Shown here in pieces: positions 26,876-37,210 of a DNA stretch of 64,000 nucleotides. A program made the position numbers and the translations under genes. The stretch lies in assembly GCA_963763215.1 (NCBI GenBank), contig CAVXNX010000010.1, positions 124,001 to 188,000 of the forward strand, given 5' to 3'. Below the pieces are notes generated by a model that saw only the letters and a program-made list of their open reading frames with translations, was not told the origin of the DNA and searched no databases. Numbering within the stretch: position 1 is the first letter of the stretch; each line of letters begins with the position of its first letter. This DNA is from DASQZK01 sp963763215 (lineage in GTDB: Bacteria; Bacteroidota; Bacteroidia; Bacteroidales; GCA-2748055).

Positions 26876-28312
26876 TCATTTTATGATGATCCCTGTGGCA
26901 TTTTCGGTGTAAAGTTTCAGGTCTTCTTCCGTTTTCACCTTCTGTCCGCAATGGGTGAGATTCTGTATCACCACGTTTTGAACACTGTGGTCTGCATCGA
27001 ATCCGTTGATCAGGGAGTAAGGCAGGTAGCCCTCCACGCTGATGTCCTTAAAGACCACATTGCGGATCTGTCCACGGTATTTGGCATGCTCGCTCTCCTG
27101 GTCGGCCGGTATGGCCAGAACCCCGTCCCAGGCACCCCTCAGATAAAGGCTTTCACGCTCATCCCTGCTCTCCGGTCGGTCGACGCTGTACTGAGAAAGA
27201 AAGATGGCCAGGTCGATCAGCTTCTGCCGGGCATCCTCGACGCGGATATCCTTGAAAACCACATTCTCAACCGTCGAATTGTCGGCATTGTGAATGCTGA
27301 ACACCGCCCCTGCCTGGACATGGATGATATCGCAGTCGCTGAAAAGGATATTTCGGACATAATCCGACCGGAGCTCGAAACCGATCTCAAGCCCGTTGCC
27401 CCAGGCTGCATTCCAGAAGACACACTTCTCCACCTGGATGTTCTCGCAGTTCGCATCGTGGGCATAATCTCCGAAAGATTTAATGGCAATGCAGTCATCT
27501 TTGGTGTGGATGAAACAGTTGCTGATCCTGACTCCGTTGCTCCTGACGACATCGATGCCGTCGTCGCTCCCGTTATCACTGAGGATCCTGATCCCGTCGA
27601 TGAGAACATTGGAGGAATGATGGGGCACGACCTGCCAGGAATGACTGTCGACCAGGAGGATATCATGGATCTCGACGTTTTGACAATCGGTGAACGAGAC
27701 AAAATGGGTACGGTATTTCCGGGCAAGGTCCCGGTTGTCGGTGCCAAGCAGGATGCCCCGTCCCATCACCTTCACATTCTCCATGCCACTGGCGTTGATG
27801 ATCCCTTTGACAACGGTGCCACCGGCAATGTAGACCGTTTCGCCGCTGTGGGGTGAAATTATCCCTGCATCAAGGACCTTTCCGCCCCCGAAATAAATCA
27901 CGCCCTTGTCGCCCGGCCTGGGGGTGTTTTCTTCAGGGGCATTGGTAAACAGGTACAAGGGGAAGTTAAGATAGTCACCATCGAGTTCAATGCTCAGGTT
28001 ACAGGGACGGGTCAGGGTGAGATGAATGGTGCTGTCCTTGAATACGGGCTTCAGACCAGCGCTGTGTGGCCTGACATCCACCCACTTGATGTCACGGTCG
28101 GCCCTGATCTCAACCTCGACGGTTCCGGTGAAATCGAATACAGCGTAAGAAGCAAACGGAGCGTCGTAAACCATGACGTCCTTTCCGCCGGCCTTAAGCA
28201 TGTAATGGATGGAAGGATCCATCCCTTCCGTGAAAGGAAACGTGATGACATCCGCCCGGACTGCGGCAAAAACGCCCAGGAAAATTAGAAGGAGGCAAGC
28301 TGTTTTTTTCAT
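26876..28312 (-). CDS. Secreted GH28-like right-handed beta-helix glycosidase
   Basis: From the ATG at 28312 it encodes 478 residues with a signal peptide (cleavage after VRA, about residue 20). An N-terminal beta-sandwich (about 25-125) precedes a right-handed parallel beta-helix with repeated turns (NVKVMGRGILLG, NVEIHDILLVDSH, NVLIDGIRI, GVRISNCFIHTKDDCIAIKS). SDDGIDVV and KDDCIAIKS match the catalytic Asp motifs of polygalacturonase-like family GH28. The GHG motif is not evident (GNGLEIGFEL instead), so it may belong to a related GH family. Probably degrades an extracellular polysaccharide. Intact. Confidence 0.85.
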   Translation of the reverse strand: MKKTACLLLIFLGVFAAVRADVITFPFTEGMDPSIHYMLKAGGKDVMVYDAPFASYAVFDFTGTVEVEIRADRDIKWVDVRPHSAGLKPVFKDSTIHLTLTRPCNLSIELDGDYLNFPLYLFTNAPEENTPRPGDKGVIYFGGGKVLDAGIISPHSGETVYIAGGTVVKGIINASGMENVKVMGRGILLGTDNRDLARKYRTHFVSFTDCQNVEIHDILLVDSHSWQVVPHHSSNVLIDGIRILSDNGSDDGIDVVRSNGVRISNCFIHTKDDCIAIKSFGDYAHDANCENIQVEKCVFWNAAWGNGLEIGFELRSDYVRNILFSDCDIIHVQAGAVFSIHNADNSTVENVVFKDIRVEDARQKLIDLAIFLSQYSVDRPESRDERESLYLRGAWDGVLAIPADQESEHAKYRGQIRNVVFKDISVEGYLPYSLINGFDADHSVQNVVIQNLTHCGQKVKTEEDLKLYTENATGIIIK

Positions 28313-28659
28313 GATGGTATTTTTGGTTAGTTCCTGATCCGGGCTAGCGGCGACCTTGGAAAGACGGGCCCGCAAAGCTATTTGCAAACATAAGGAATTT
28401 GTCCCTGTCGAAAAAATCCGCCTCAGGCTTAGGCCGCATAAAGCACGGAAAATTTTCGGTGGCCAGCACGCAACAAAAGATCATTTATCATCTTTGCCGC
28501 ACTCTGTGGGCTCCTGGTCTCATCAACCAATTCCTGATATCCGGCCGTACCGGTTTTCTTCCGGATGCCTTCCTGCATTTTCATGGTCAGGACAGACTGA
28601 AAAATTCCCGATTATTGTTAAATTGCCAAAGCATCTGACTCAAACAAAAACCCGTAAAC
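28313..28659. other. Divergent spacer between the GH28-like gene and the aldo/keto reductase
   Basis: No gene is supported here. Short ORFs lack coding features. Promoters for both flanking genes should lie here; CATCTTTG at 28486-28493 is one mismatch from the -7 consensus on the plus strand. No repeat was noticed. Confidence 0.4.
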
Positions 28660-29877
28660 ATGAAAAAAGGCAACTCACTGAACCGTAGAAGCTTTCTCAA
28701 AGCCGGTCTGATCGGTGCAGCTGGCACCGTGGTTGTTTCACGGTCGGCCGTGGCATCCACCGGTACGGCAGGAATGAAAAAAACAGAGGGAGAAAAGATC
28801 GTCTACAGGACTCTCGGCAACACGGGCCTCAAGCTACCGGTCGTGAGCATGGGGGTGATGCGGGCGGATAACCCCGCGCTCGTAAAAGCCGCGCTCGACA
28901 AAGGCATCGTTCATCTCGACAGTGCGCACTATTACCAGGAAGGAAAAAATGAGACCATGTTGGGTGAGATCCTGGGTGCCTATTCCCGCGATTCCTACGT
29001 CATCTCTTCAAAGATCCCGCCCGACGGGCTGGATAAGAACGGGCTATTCACCGGCAAATTCGATCCAAAGGGATTTATGGAAAAACTGGACATCACCCTG
29101 GAACGTCTTAAAACGGATCACGTCGACTTCCTGTATCTTCATGGCTTGTCGAAGAAAGAGGCGGTATTATACAAGCCCGTCATGAAGACGCTCAGGAAAA
29201 TCAAAAAACAGGGCAAGGCCCGTTTCGTGGGCATTTCGACGCACCGTAATATGGCAGAAGTTCTGGATGCTGCTGCAGAGAGCCAATTTTATGATGTCGT
29301 CCTCACCGCCTATAATTTCCAGCAGAAACCGGAGGAAGGTGTGGAGGCCGCCATTGAGAGGGCAGCCCGGGCGGGAATCGGTATCATCGCCATGAAGACC
29401 ATGGCCGGTGGTTTCTTTGACAAGGAAAGGACAAGGCCGGTAAACACGAAGGCCGCCCTCAAATGGGCCCTCCGCAATGAACATATCACCACGGCCATCC
29501 CGGGATATACCAATTTCGACCAGTTAAATGAATCCTTTTCGGTGATGGAAGACCTGTCGCTCAGCGACGGGGAAATGAAGGACCTGCAAATGGATTCCCC
29601 GACATCAGCCCTGTACTGCCCGGGTTGTGACGAATGTACCGAAGGTTGCAGCAAAGGCCTGCCGGTTACCGACCTCATGCGGGCTTACATGTACACTTAC
29701 GGCTACCGGGAAACGGCCAAGGCCCGTGAAGTCGTCCTGGCTTCCAATTTACATTGCAGCTCTCCCTGCAGCGATTGTGACGAATGCACCGTCGAGTGTC
29801 CGCGAGGTTTCGATGTCGCCGGGAGGATCTCCGATGTCGCCCGGTTGCGCGATGTTCCGGCTGAATTCCTGACCTGA
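28660..29877 (+). CDS. Tat-exported aldo/keto reductase with C-terminal ferredoxin-like domain
   Basis: A 405-residue protein. A twin-arginine signal (NRRSFLK, residues 8-14) plus hydrophobic stretch directs folded export. The AKR barrel follows (YRTLGNTGLKLPVVSMGV, DSAHYYQEGKNE with the catalytic Tyr, SKI with the Lys, LYLHGL with the His, TAIPGYTNFDQL). The C-terminus has two cysteine clusters, CPGCDECTEGC and CSSPCSDCDECTVEC, suited to 4Fe-4S centres. It is probably a periplasmic oxidoreductase; the substrate is unknown. A DUF6599 gene follows after 54 bp. tatA occurs elsewhere in the window. Intact. Confidence 0.9.
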   Translation: MKKGNSLNRRSFLKAGLIGAAGTVVVSRSAVASTGTAGMKKTEGEKIVYRTLGNTGLKLPVVSMGVMRADNPALVKAALDKGIVHLDSAHYYQEGKNETMLGEILGAYSRDSYVISSKIPPDGLDKNGLFTGKFDPKGFMEKLDITLERLKTDHVDFLYLHGLSKKEAVLYKPVMKTLRKIKKQGKARFVGISTHRNMAEVLDAAAESQFYDVVLTAYNFQQKPEEGVEAAIERAARAGIGIIAMKTMAGGFFDKERTRPVNTKAALKWALRNEHITTAIPGYTNFDQLNESFSVMEDLSLSDGEMKDLQMDSPTSALYCPGCDECTEGCSKGLPVTDLMRAYMYTYGYRETAKAREVVLASNLHCSSPCSDCDECTVECPRGFDVAGRISDVARLRDVPAEFLT

Positions 29878-29931
29878 GGATACCGACCGTAAGTCTTTCA
29901 GAGTATGAATAAATGGTAAAAACAGATCGCA

Positions 29932-30792
29932 ATGAAAAAACTGAGACGGCCGGGAATCCTCTTCCTGTCCCTGCTCCTCTGCCGGCTGGCAGGAGCGAAC
30001 GATGTGTACTCCCTTTTTCCCGATGTCAAAGGCTGGGATAAAAGCTTCAATTATGCCGTCTATACCCCTGACGACCTCTGGGATTATATCGACGGTGCAG
30101 CCGAAAGCTATCTGGCCCAGGGATTTGTCGATCTGCATATCGCCGAATATTCAAAGGGTAAACAGGTGATTCGTGTGGAAGTCTACCGCCAGAAAAATGC
30201 CGACCAGGGTTTCGGGATTTACAGCCAGGAGCGTTCCCCCGACCTGAACTTTATCGACATCGGTGAAAAGGGTTACCTCCAGTCGGCCATTCTCAATTTC
30301 GTCAACGGTGAATACTATGTGAAACTCTCCGCCTCGTCGGATAAAAAAGCCATGACCGGTACGATGAGGGAAATTGCCGCCAAACTCTCCGACAATATCA
30401 ATCCTGATCCGCAGCTTCCAAAGGTTTTAGGAATGTTTCCCGAAAAGGGCCGTCTGCCCAACCAGGATGTCTTCATCTCATCGAGCTTCATGGGGCATGA
30501 TTTTCTCAATGGGGTATATAAAGCCGACTATAAAACCGGCGACGCCACCTTCAGCCTGTTTATCATGAAGGAGATCAATGCGGCGGCCTGCGAACAGATC
30601 CTCCGGCAATACCTTGAATTTGCCGGTCAGCCCACCGGTGACCAAAGCCAGGGCAGGATCACGATCGAGGATCCCTATAACGGGGATATTGAGATCCTGT
30701 GGAAAGGCAACTGGATCTTCGGGGTCAGCAGTGCCGGTAACAAGGCGGTTGCTGACGAATACCTCGGGATGATCAGGCCCGAAAATCCGTGA
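29932..30792 (+). CDS. DUF6599-type secreted protein
   Basis: A 286-residue protein with a signal peptide (cleavage near residue 22, AGAND). Features resembling the DUF6599 family include W..DDLWDYIDGAAESYLAQGF near the N-terminus, a mixed alpha/beta body (VIRVEVYRQKNADQGFGIYSQERS) and FVNGEYYVKLSA. It follows the Tat-exported AKR closely on the same strand, and the pairing suggests a common periplasmic function, possibly redox-linked. Molecular function is unknown. Intact. Confidence 0.75.
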   Translation: MKKLRRPGILFLSLLLCRLAGANDVYSLFPDVKGWDKSFNYAVYTPDDLWDYIDGAAESYLAQGFVDLHIAEYSKGKQVIRVEVYRQKNADQGFGIYSQERSPDLNFIDIGEKGYLQSAILNFVNGEYYVKLSASSDKKAMTGTMREIAAKLSDNINPDPQLPKVLGMFPEKGRLPNQDVFISSSFMGHDFLNGVYKADYKTGDATFSLFIMKEINAAACEQILRQYLEFAGQPTGDQSQGRITIEDPYNGDIEILWKGNWIFGVSSAGNKAVADEYLGMIRPENP

Positions 30793-31167
30793 TATGCCGT
30801 TGAAGATAAAAACATGTGGCTCTGGCTGTTGACGATGTTATGAATGGCTTCACAGGTGCTTCATGGAACGACTTTATCAAGGAACTTCACCCTGACAATG
30901 CCCGGTATACCTTCCAGGCCCGCGAAAGGAACGCCGGGGGACGCCTTTTCGGCGTCAATTCCGGTATCCTGTTCCTTACGGCTCCAACAAAACCGCTCAT
31001 CGTTCGTGCCCTTTAAACCCAAAGAATACCCGCCTCTCCATTTAGCGTTCTTTGTCAGCGGAAAATGATTTTAACATCATCCGAAAAAATAGTTCATGCC
31101 TCATTTTTAATCATTCCAAAAATTTGTTTTCTTTCACGATAAATTCCGAACCATAAATTCCATATCA
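30793..31167. other. Spacer between DUF6599 and helicase genes
   Basis: A 375-bp stretch without a supported gene. A 66-codon plus-strand ORF at 30816-31016 has no recognisable features. The last 140 bp are AT-rich and presumably carry the promoter of the helicase. Confidence 0.4.
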
Positions 31168-34100
31168 ATGGCATCCTCTTTCGGCAAAACCTGGTGGGGT
31201 GAACAATGGCTGAACTCCCTGAGCAACATCGATTACAGTAACCGTCTCCCGCGGGGAGCCTCCTACGCCAATAAAGGAGCCGTTGAAAAAATAAAAATTG
31301 AAGGCAACCACATTTCGGCCAGGGTCAAAGGTTCGCGCAGGCAGCCTTACAAAGTCGACATCATCATGCCTCCTTTTTTCGATCCGGAACTTGGTTCGTT
31401 TATCCGGGAGATCACCAACCGGCCGGTTATCATCTCCAAACTGTTAAACCGCGAGCTGGATCCGGAGATCATGAAGCTGGCAGAGCGGTTTGGGCTGAAA
31501 GTTTTCCCGCAACAGTGGAGTGATCTGAAGATGCAGTGTTCGTGCCCCGACTGGGCCGTGCCGTGCAAACACCTGGCATCCGTGATCTATAAAGTGTCGG
31601 CCGAAATCGACAACAACCCGTTTCTCGCTTTTACTCTACACAACGTCGACCTTCCAGGGGAACTCGACAAACTCGGTGTGGTTATTAAAAGAGAGAACGC
31701 AGAGATACCGAAGCTTAAGTCGTTGTTTTTCGGAGAAAGCACCAAGAAAGACCACGATCCCGAAAAGGCCTACAGGAAGCTTTCCTTTGCCGGATTATCG
31801 CCCCTTCATGAAGTCTTAACCTCGCTGCTTACACCGTATCCGCCGTTTTACGTCACGTCGGCCTCCGACTTCCGTGAAAAATACCTCACCCATCTCAACC
31901 GGGTGGTAAAAGTCACCCGGCGTGCTGCCCTCGGTAAAATTCCACTGCCGGAATTCTTCGCCGAAAACTTCGAAGGGGAAAGCAGGATCGGTTACCATTC
32001 TGAAAACCGGATCATCATCGATGACAATCTCCGTGCCAGGATCTCCCTGAATGACGAAACCTTCAGCATTCGGGAATTTTTACAGCAGCTGGCGATGATC
32101 CGGGGCTCCAAAACACCCGATTACCAGCCGTCAACGGCAGCATTGCATACCACGCTCCACCTGGCCATGCAACTGGCGGCCAATGGCGCGATCGTTCCCC
32201 AGATCGTTCAGTTGCCCGGCAAAGACTATTTTGTGCGTTGGTTACCGGCTATGCTGAGTAAAAAAGTGAAAAAACTGGTTGATGAACTGGATGATATGCT
32301 GCCACCCGACGTGTTCGTCTGGGAGGAAACCAAACGGCAACGAAATGTCACCCGGGACAGGGCCCTTAACCTGCTGTCGCTTTTCATCTCGGAGATTGTC
32401 GACCTGGTCAGTAAACGTGTGGAATCCGACCTGTTTGAAGTCCTGTTTTTCCGGCAGGCCGGCTATCCCTTCATTCAGCCTGGTGAAGAGGCCCTGGCCG
32501 GGGGTATCATGACCTGGCTTCAAAAATTCTACCTCACCCAGGGGAAATTCAAGCCCGTGATCATTGTCGAAGAACAAAAAAATGAGACATTTCGACTAAC
32601 GATCGATGTGCAGTTTCCCGATCACAACCGGGACATATCCGTTCCGCTGAAAGACCTTCTCACCCGGGACGATTACAACCATGACCGGTACGAAGTCCTG
32701 CAATCATTGGCCCAACTTAGCGGTTTCATCAACGGTCTCGACCGCTATATTAATTCCCTGGGTGAAAAGGATATGATAATGGGCATCAGTGAGTTCGGCC
32801 CGTTCCTAATGCAGATGGTTCCGGCCATTCAGTTAATGGATATTTCCGTCCTTCTGCCAAAGTCGTTAAAGAACATCCTGAAACCCTGTGCGAGTGTGAA
32901 GCTGAAAACCAAAAGTAATGGTAAATCCTACTTCCGGCTCGACAAACTGCTCGATTTTGAATGGCAGGTGGCCGTCGGTGATACGCTGATGGACGAGCAG
33001 GAATTCAAAAATCTTTTACAAAAATCGGAAGGACTCATCCGGTTTAAATCAGCCTATATTTATGTTGACCAGGCTGAACTGGAAAAACTATCCAGGCATT
33101 TTTCGCAGAGCAGGGAACTGTCGGCTTTCCAGATGCTCCGTGCGGCACTTTCGGGTGATTATTACGGGGCGAAAGTGGCTCTTACCGACGAAGTCAGACA
33201 GCTCATCGATGCCATAACAAACATCAGTGATGTTCCTATACCGGAAGGGTTGATGGCTCAGTTGCGTCCCTACCAGCAGCGCGGTTATGCCTGGATCTGC
33301 CGCAATTCACAGATCGGCTTCGGATCTGTTCTCGCCGACGACATGGGTTTGGGTAAAACCCTGCAGGTTATTGCTTCCGTGCTGAAATTCAAAGCCGAAG
33401 GATTACTGGAAAAAGAAAAAGTCCTGGTGGTTGCCCCTACCGGCCTGATCACCAATTGGGAAGCTGAAGTGAGCAAGTTTGCCCCTTCACTGAAAACCGC
33501 CATCTATCACGGGGCCAATCGGGACCTTGAAAAACTGGACGGCTTTGATATCCTGTTGACATCTTACGGTATTGCCCGCAGTGATGCAAAAATACTGGGA
33601 AAAAAGAAATGGCATGCGGTGGTTATCGATGAAGCCCAGAACATCAAGAACCAGAATACCGGCCAGACCAAAGCCATCAAATCCATCAGCGCATCGAATT
33701 TTATCGCCCTGAGCGGCACGCCTGTCGAAAACAGGCTGAGTGAATTATGGAGCATCATGGATTACAGTAACCGGGGGATCCTTGGCAGCCTGAAAGATTT
33801 TTCCGAAAATTACGGGAACCCCATTGAACAGCTGAATGACCAGGAGGTCGCCTCCCGACTCAAAAAGGTAACTGCACCCTTCATGATGCGGCGGCTTAAG
33901 TCCGACAAGTCCATCATTGCCGATCTTCCCGAAAAGGTGGAGATCGACAGCTATGCCAGACTAACCCCTCAACAGGCCGGGCTTGTATGAGAAAACGCTC
34001 GAAAAAGCCATGGACGAGATTGAAGGCATCACCCCGACCGACCAGAAATCCCTGTTTGTACGGCAAGGTCTTGTTTTACAGATGATCCTGGCGCTGAAAC

Positions 34101-34678
34101 AGATCTGTAACCATCCCACCCAGTTCCTGAAAAACGGGGTCTTCGATGCCGAATTAAGCGGTAAAACGGGTCTTCTTTTCGATAAACTGGATGCCATCAC
34201 CGAGAGTAACGAGAAAGTTCTCCTGTTTACCCAGTTCACTGAAATGGGAAAAATGCTGCACCGTTTCATCAGCGAACGGTATGGCGAGGAACCCCTGTAC
34301 TATCATGGGGGCTGCAGCATGAATGAACGGAAGGAGATGGTGGAACGGTTTCAGACCAACCATGCCGATAAAATATTCATCCTTTCCCTCCGGGCAGCCG
34401 GCACCGGTCTGAACCTGACCGCTGCCAGTCATGTGATCCACTATGACCTGTGGTGGAATCCCGCCGTGGAATCCCAGGCCACCGACCGTGCCTACCGCAT
34501 CGGTCAGCATAAGAACGTGATGGTCCACCGTTTCATCACCAAAAATACCTTTGAAGAAAAGATCAACCAGATGATACAGGATAAGAAAGCTCTGGCCGAG
34601 ATGACGGTTTCCACCGGTGAGAACTGGATCGGCAATCTGAGCAATAAGGAATTGAGGGAGGTTTTTGGAAGGGAGTAG
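31168..34678 (+). CDS. SNF2-family helicase with N-terminal SWIM zinc finger, frameshifted
   Basis: A large ATP-dependent DNA translocase, about 1,169 residues. The N-terminus (MASSFGKTWWGEQW) leads to a SWIM motif CSCPDWAVPCKH at about 123-134. The ATPase core starts near residue 695: DDMGLGKTLQ (Walker A, about 723), VVAPTGLITNWEAEV, DEAQNIKN (Walker B, about 821), LSGTPVENRL, then helicase C with VLLFTQFTEMG, YYHGGCSMNERKEMV, LSLRAAGTGLNLTAA and DRAYRIGQ. One inserted base near 33987 (after QQAGL) shifts the frame; the C-terminal 231 residues continue as YEKTLEKAMDE. No associated methylase or nuclease gene is adjacent, so a defence role is not supported. Confidence 0.9.
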
Positions 34679-34776
34679 AAAGAATCAGAATCGATGAGGG
34701 GGGGATATTGGCGGCATTTCCTCCGGAGACGGGGCATGATTGGACCGGGACATTTAAAATAAAAAAAACGGATTTA

Positions 34777-34808
34777 TTTTGAGAATCCTAAACAATCTGC
34801 TACCTTTG
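34777..34808 (+). promoter_or_regulatory. Promoter of the initiator tRNA gene
   Basis: TTTTG at 34777-34781 (-33 box) and TACCTTTG at 34801-34808 (-7 box) are separated by 19 bp, an essentially ideal Bacteroidota housekeeping promoter. The mature tRNA begins 40 bp downstream of the -7 box. Confidence 0.75.
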
Positions 34809-34847
34809 CCAACGCAAATAAGATAGACATCGTTTTTAAAGATATAT

Positions 34848-34920
<73 letters not shown>

Positions 34921-34925
34921 CTAAA

Positions 34926-35255
34926 ACCTCGGTATTTACCGGGGTAATAATTTCTGGCTGACCATCCTTATTGGCACTGGTATCAATCATCCAACCGGCT
35001 TCCCATGGACCGGCATTCTCGTTTCCAATTTCCCAAAATTTTGTACGTCCGTTATCATAGCGTACCCATTCAGCAGCAAGATGAGCAGCCTGCGCAACCG
35101 GGTCATCGCTCAACCCGTAACGGGCATAGCCATAATTGACCGTTATGAGTCCTTGCGAACCGGTTTGCTGACGTAATTTGTAATAGTTATCTGTTGTCGT
35201 GGGCCAGTCATTTTTTCCTGAAATAGGGTAAAATTTCCGCCAAAAACGTTGATCT
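34926..35255 (-). pseudogene. Internal fragment of a glycoside hydrolase (arabinofuranosidase-like)
   Basis: The reverse strand encodes about 105 residues of a glycosidase catalytic-domain interior: INVFGGNFT, then (after a one-base shift near 35225) GKNDWPTTTDNYYKLRQQTG, SQGLITVNYGYARYGLSDD, AAEWVRYDNGRTKFWEIGNE and NAGPWEAGWMIDTSANKDG. The WEIGNEN motif carries the typical acid/base Glu of clan GH-A enzymes. Nothing of the N- or C-terminal parts is present: one end abuts the tRNA-fMet 3' end and the other merges with the repeat cluster at 35241. It is a truncated relic, not a functional gene. Confidence 0.72.
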
Positions 35256-35735
35256 GTTCCACGTAGAGACGGCCAATCTGGACGTCTCGGATCATCATCC
35301 GGACGTCTCGAAAATCTGGACGTCTCGGATTATCCATGCGTCGCGAATCATCCGGCAAACATCACCGATCCGGACAATCCATGACCCTTCCCTGAAAATG
35401 GATTTATTCACATTACAGATCACGTTGAGACGTCAGAAAAATTCCGTACGTCAAAAACGTTGATCAGGGTTGCCTAGAGACGGCCAATTTGGACGTCTCG
35501 GATCATCATCCTGACGTCTTGGATCATCATCCTGACGTCTCGAAAATTTGGACGTCCTGAATAATCACCTGGACGTCTTGAAAATCCAGCCGTCTCAAAT
35601 AATCCGGGAAAAATAATCGAACCGGATAATCCGGGACCGGACTCTGAAAATGGCCTTAATCAAATTCCAGATCATAATGAGACGTCCAGATTGGCCGTTT
35701 TTACCTGAGACGTCCAGATTGGCCGTCTCTACCTC
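35241..35735. repeat. Cluster of REP-like units with GAGACGTCC / GTAGAGACGG motifs
   Basis: Two direct units, about 35241-35435 and 35453-35690, share CAAAAACGTTGATC, AGAGACGGCCAAT(C/T)TGGAC, GACGTCTCGGATCATCATCC and CTGAAAATGG. The 26-bp sequence at 35263-35288 is exactly the reverse complement of 35707-35732, and a further inverted copy lies at 35679-35705. GACGTC occurs many times. No protein is encoded. The block separates the tRNA/glycosidase relic from the superoxide reductase gene. Confidence 0.8.
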
Positions 35736-35872
35736 TGGGATGACGTCGCCGCAGCATATCGCTTTGATCTTCTTCGTCCGCTCATCGGATTGCATTGGGT
35801 GGTTTTCCGGTTTACCTGGTTTTGCGTAGCTTGCCGTCCTAAAGATTTAAAGATTCAGGTTTATTTTCATAA

Positions 35873-35901
35873 TTTGAATAACTTTGCAATCTTTACCTTT
35901 G
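35873..35901 (+). promoter_or_regulatory. Promoter of the superoxide reductase gene
   Basis: TTTG at 35873-35876 and TACCTTTG at 35894-35901 are spaced 17 bp apart. The start codon is 41 bp downstream. An alternative -7 element TAACTTTG lies at 35879-35886. Confidence 0.55.
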
Positions 35902-35941
35902 AATTTCGTTTCTGAGGATTAACGAAAAACGTAAGCGCACC

Positions 35942-36325
35942 ATGCCAAGAGTATTTAAACCGGTTGACATCACCAAAGAAGAGAAGGAGGTCAGGAAGGA
36001 TTACTTCGACCGTCATACCCCTCATGTCATCTGTGACGAAGTGGCCAAAAGAGGGCAGAAATTCCGGGTTAAGGTGAAGATCGGCGACGAATACAATCAC
36101 CCCGACGATCCCGATCATTACATCAGTTATATCCAGCTGTGGAACCGGGAGACATTCATTGCCGAAGCACATTTCACACCGGGAGTTCTCGGAAATAAGC
36201 CGGATCATGCCGAAGTGGATTTCTATATCGTTCCCGAGGTGAGCATGAATCTTTCGGCCATGGCCGTATGCACCAGGCACGGGTTATGGCAGAGCGATCC
36301 GCGTGAGGTAAAAGTGACTGACTAA
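35942..36325 (+). CDS. Superoxide reductase (desulfoferrodoxin/neelaredoxin type)
   Basis: A 127-residue non-haem iron enzyme reducing superoxide to hydrogen peroxide without producing oxygen, typical of anaerobes. The iron-binding domain ligands are visible: His25 (RHTPHVI), His53 and His59 (NHPDDPDHYISYIQLW), Cys110 and His113 (CTRHGLW). The Lys that usually precedes the first His is Arg24 here. There is no N-terminal desulforedoxin Cys4 centre, so it is the one-iron type. Own promoter upstream; the M23 peptidase gene follows after 10 bp. Confidence 0.9.
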   Translation: MPRVFKPVDITKEEKEVRKDYFDRHTPHVICDEVAKRGQKFRVKVKIGDEYNHPDDPDHYISYIQLWNRETFIAEAHFTPGVLGNKPDHAEVDFYIVPEVSMNLSAMAVCTRHGLWQSDPREVKVTD

Positions 36326-36335
36326 CAGGATCATC

Positions 36336-37203
36336 ATGCCGGAAGAAAACAAGGAAAAACAGAAAATACTCAACAGGTGGAGGCACAAGTACCGCGTCGT
36401 CCTATTAAATGACAATACCTTCCGGGAGGTCGGGTACATCCGTCTCAACCGGCTGAATGTCGCGGCGATCCGTCGGAGCGATCGTTCTTATCCTGATCGC
36501 CATTTTCTGGGTCCTCACCGCCTATACCCCGGTCAGGGAGATGATCCCCGGATACCCCGATGCGATGATGCGGGCAAAGATCATCCAGAACAAGATCAGG
36601 CTGGATTCCCTGGAACAGGAGCTGCGATACCGGGACCAGTACTTTGCCAATCTGAACAGCATCATCTCGGGCGAACGTCCGAAAGATTTTCTCAATGCGA
36701 TCGATTCCGGAAGCCAGGCGAATGAAGTCCGGTTCAGACGATCCACGGCCGATTCCATCCAGAGACGGGATATCGGTCTCAATGAAGAGTTCTCCGTACC
36801 CGTCAACCAGGGAGCGGCTACGGTACAGCTTGACAAATTGCATTTCTTCACCCCGGTGAGGGGAATGGTGACCAATTCCTTCAACCCGACCGATAACCAT
36901 TTCGGCACCGATATTGTCGCCGGGCCCAATGAGGTGGTCAAGGCGACCCTCGACGGTACGGTGATCATGGCCACCTGGACCCTGGAAACGGGATACGTCA
37001 TCGAAATTCAACACGACAATAACCTGATCTCCGTCTATAAACACAATGCCGAACTCCTTCAGAAAGTCGGTATGCGGGTGAAAGCCGGTGACGCCATCGC
37101 CATCATCGGCAATTCAGGGGAGCTCACCACCGGGCCCCATCTTCATTTCGAACTCTGGCAGAACGGCGTCGCCCTCAATCCTGAAAATTTCATCGTTTTC
37201 TGA
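36336..37203 (+). CDS. Membrane-anchored M23 family metallopeptidase, frameshifted
   Basis: A LytM-type peptidoglycan endopeptidase or scaffold. A basic cytosolic N-terminus (MPEENKEKQKILNRWRHKYR) is followed, after a break near 36466, by one transmembrane helix (VGAIVLILIAIFWVLTAY), a short helical linker, and the M23 domain with NHFGTDIVA (His and Asp zinc ligands) and GPHLHFELW (His zinc ligand). About 289 residues. It lies between the superoxide reductase gene and dxr (7-bp gap), same strand. Likely periplasmic, in cell-wall remodelling. Confidence 0.87.
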
Positions 37204-37210
37204 GCCACTC

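Noticed and set aside
31168..34678. SNF2 helicase as part of a defence system such as DISARM
   Set aside because: No methylase, DUF1998 protein, phospholipase D or nuclease gene lies nearby; SWIM-SNF2 proteins are common housekeeping-type genes in this phylum.
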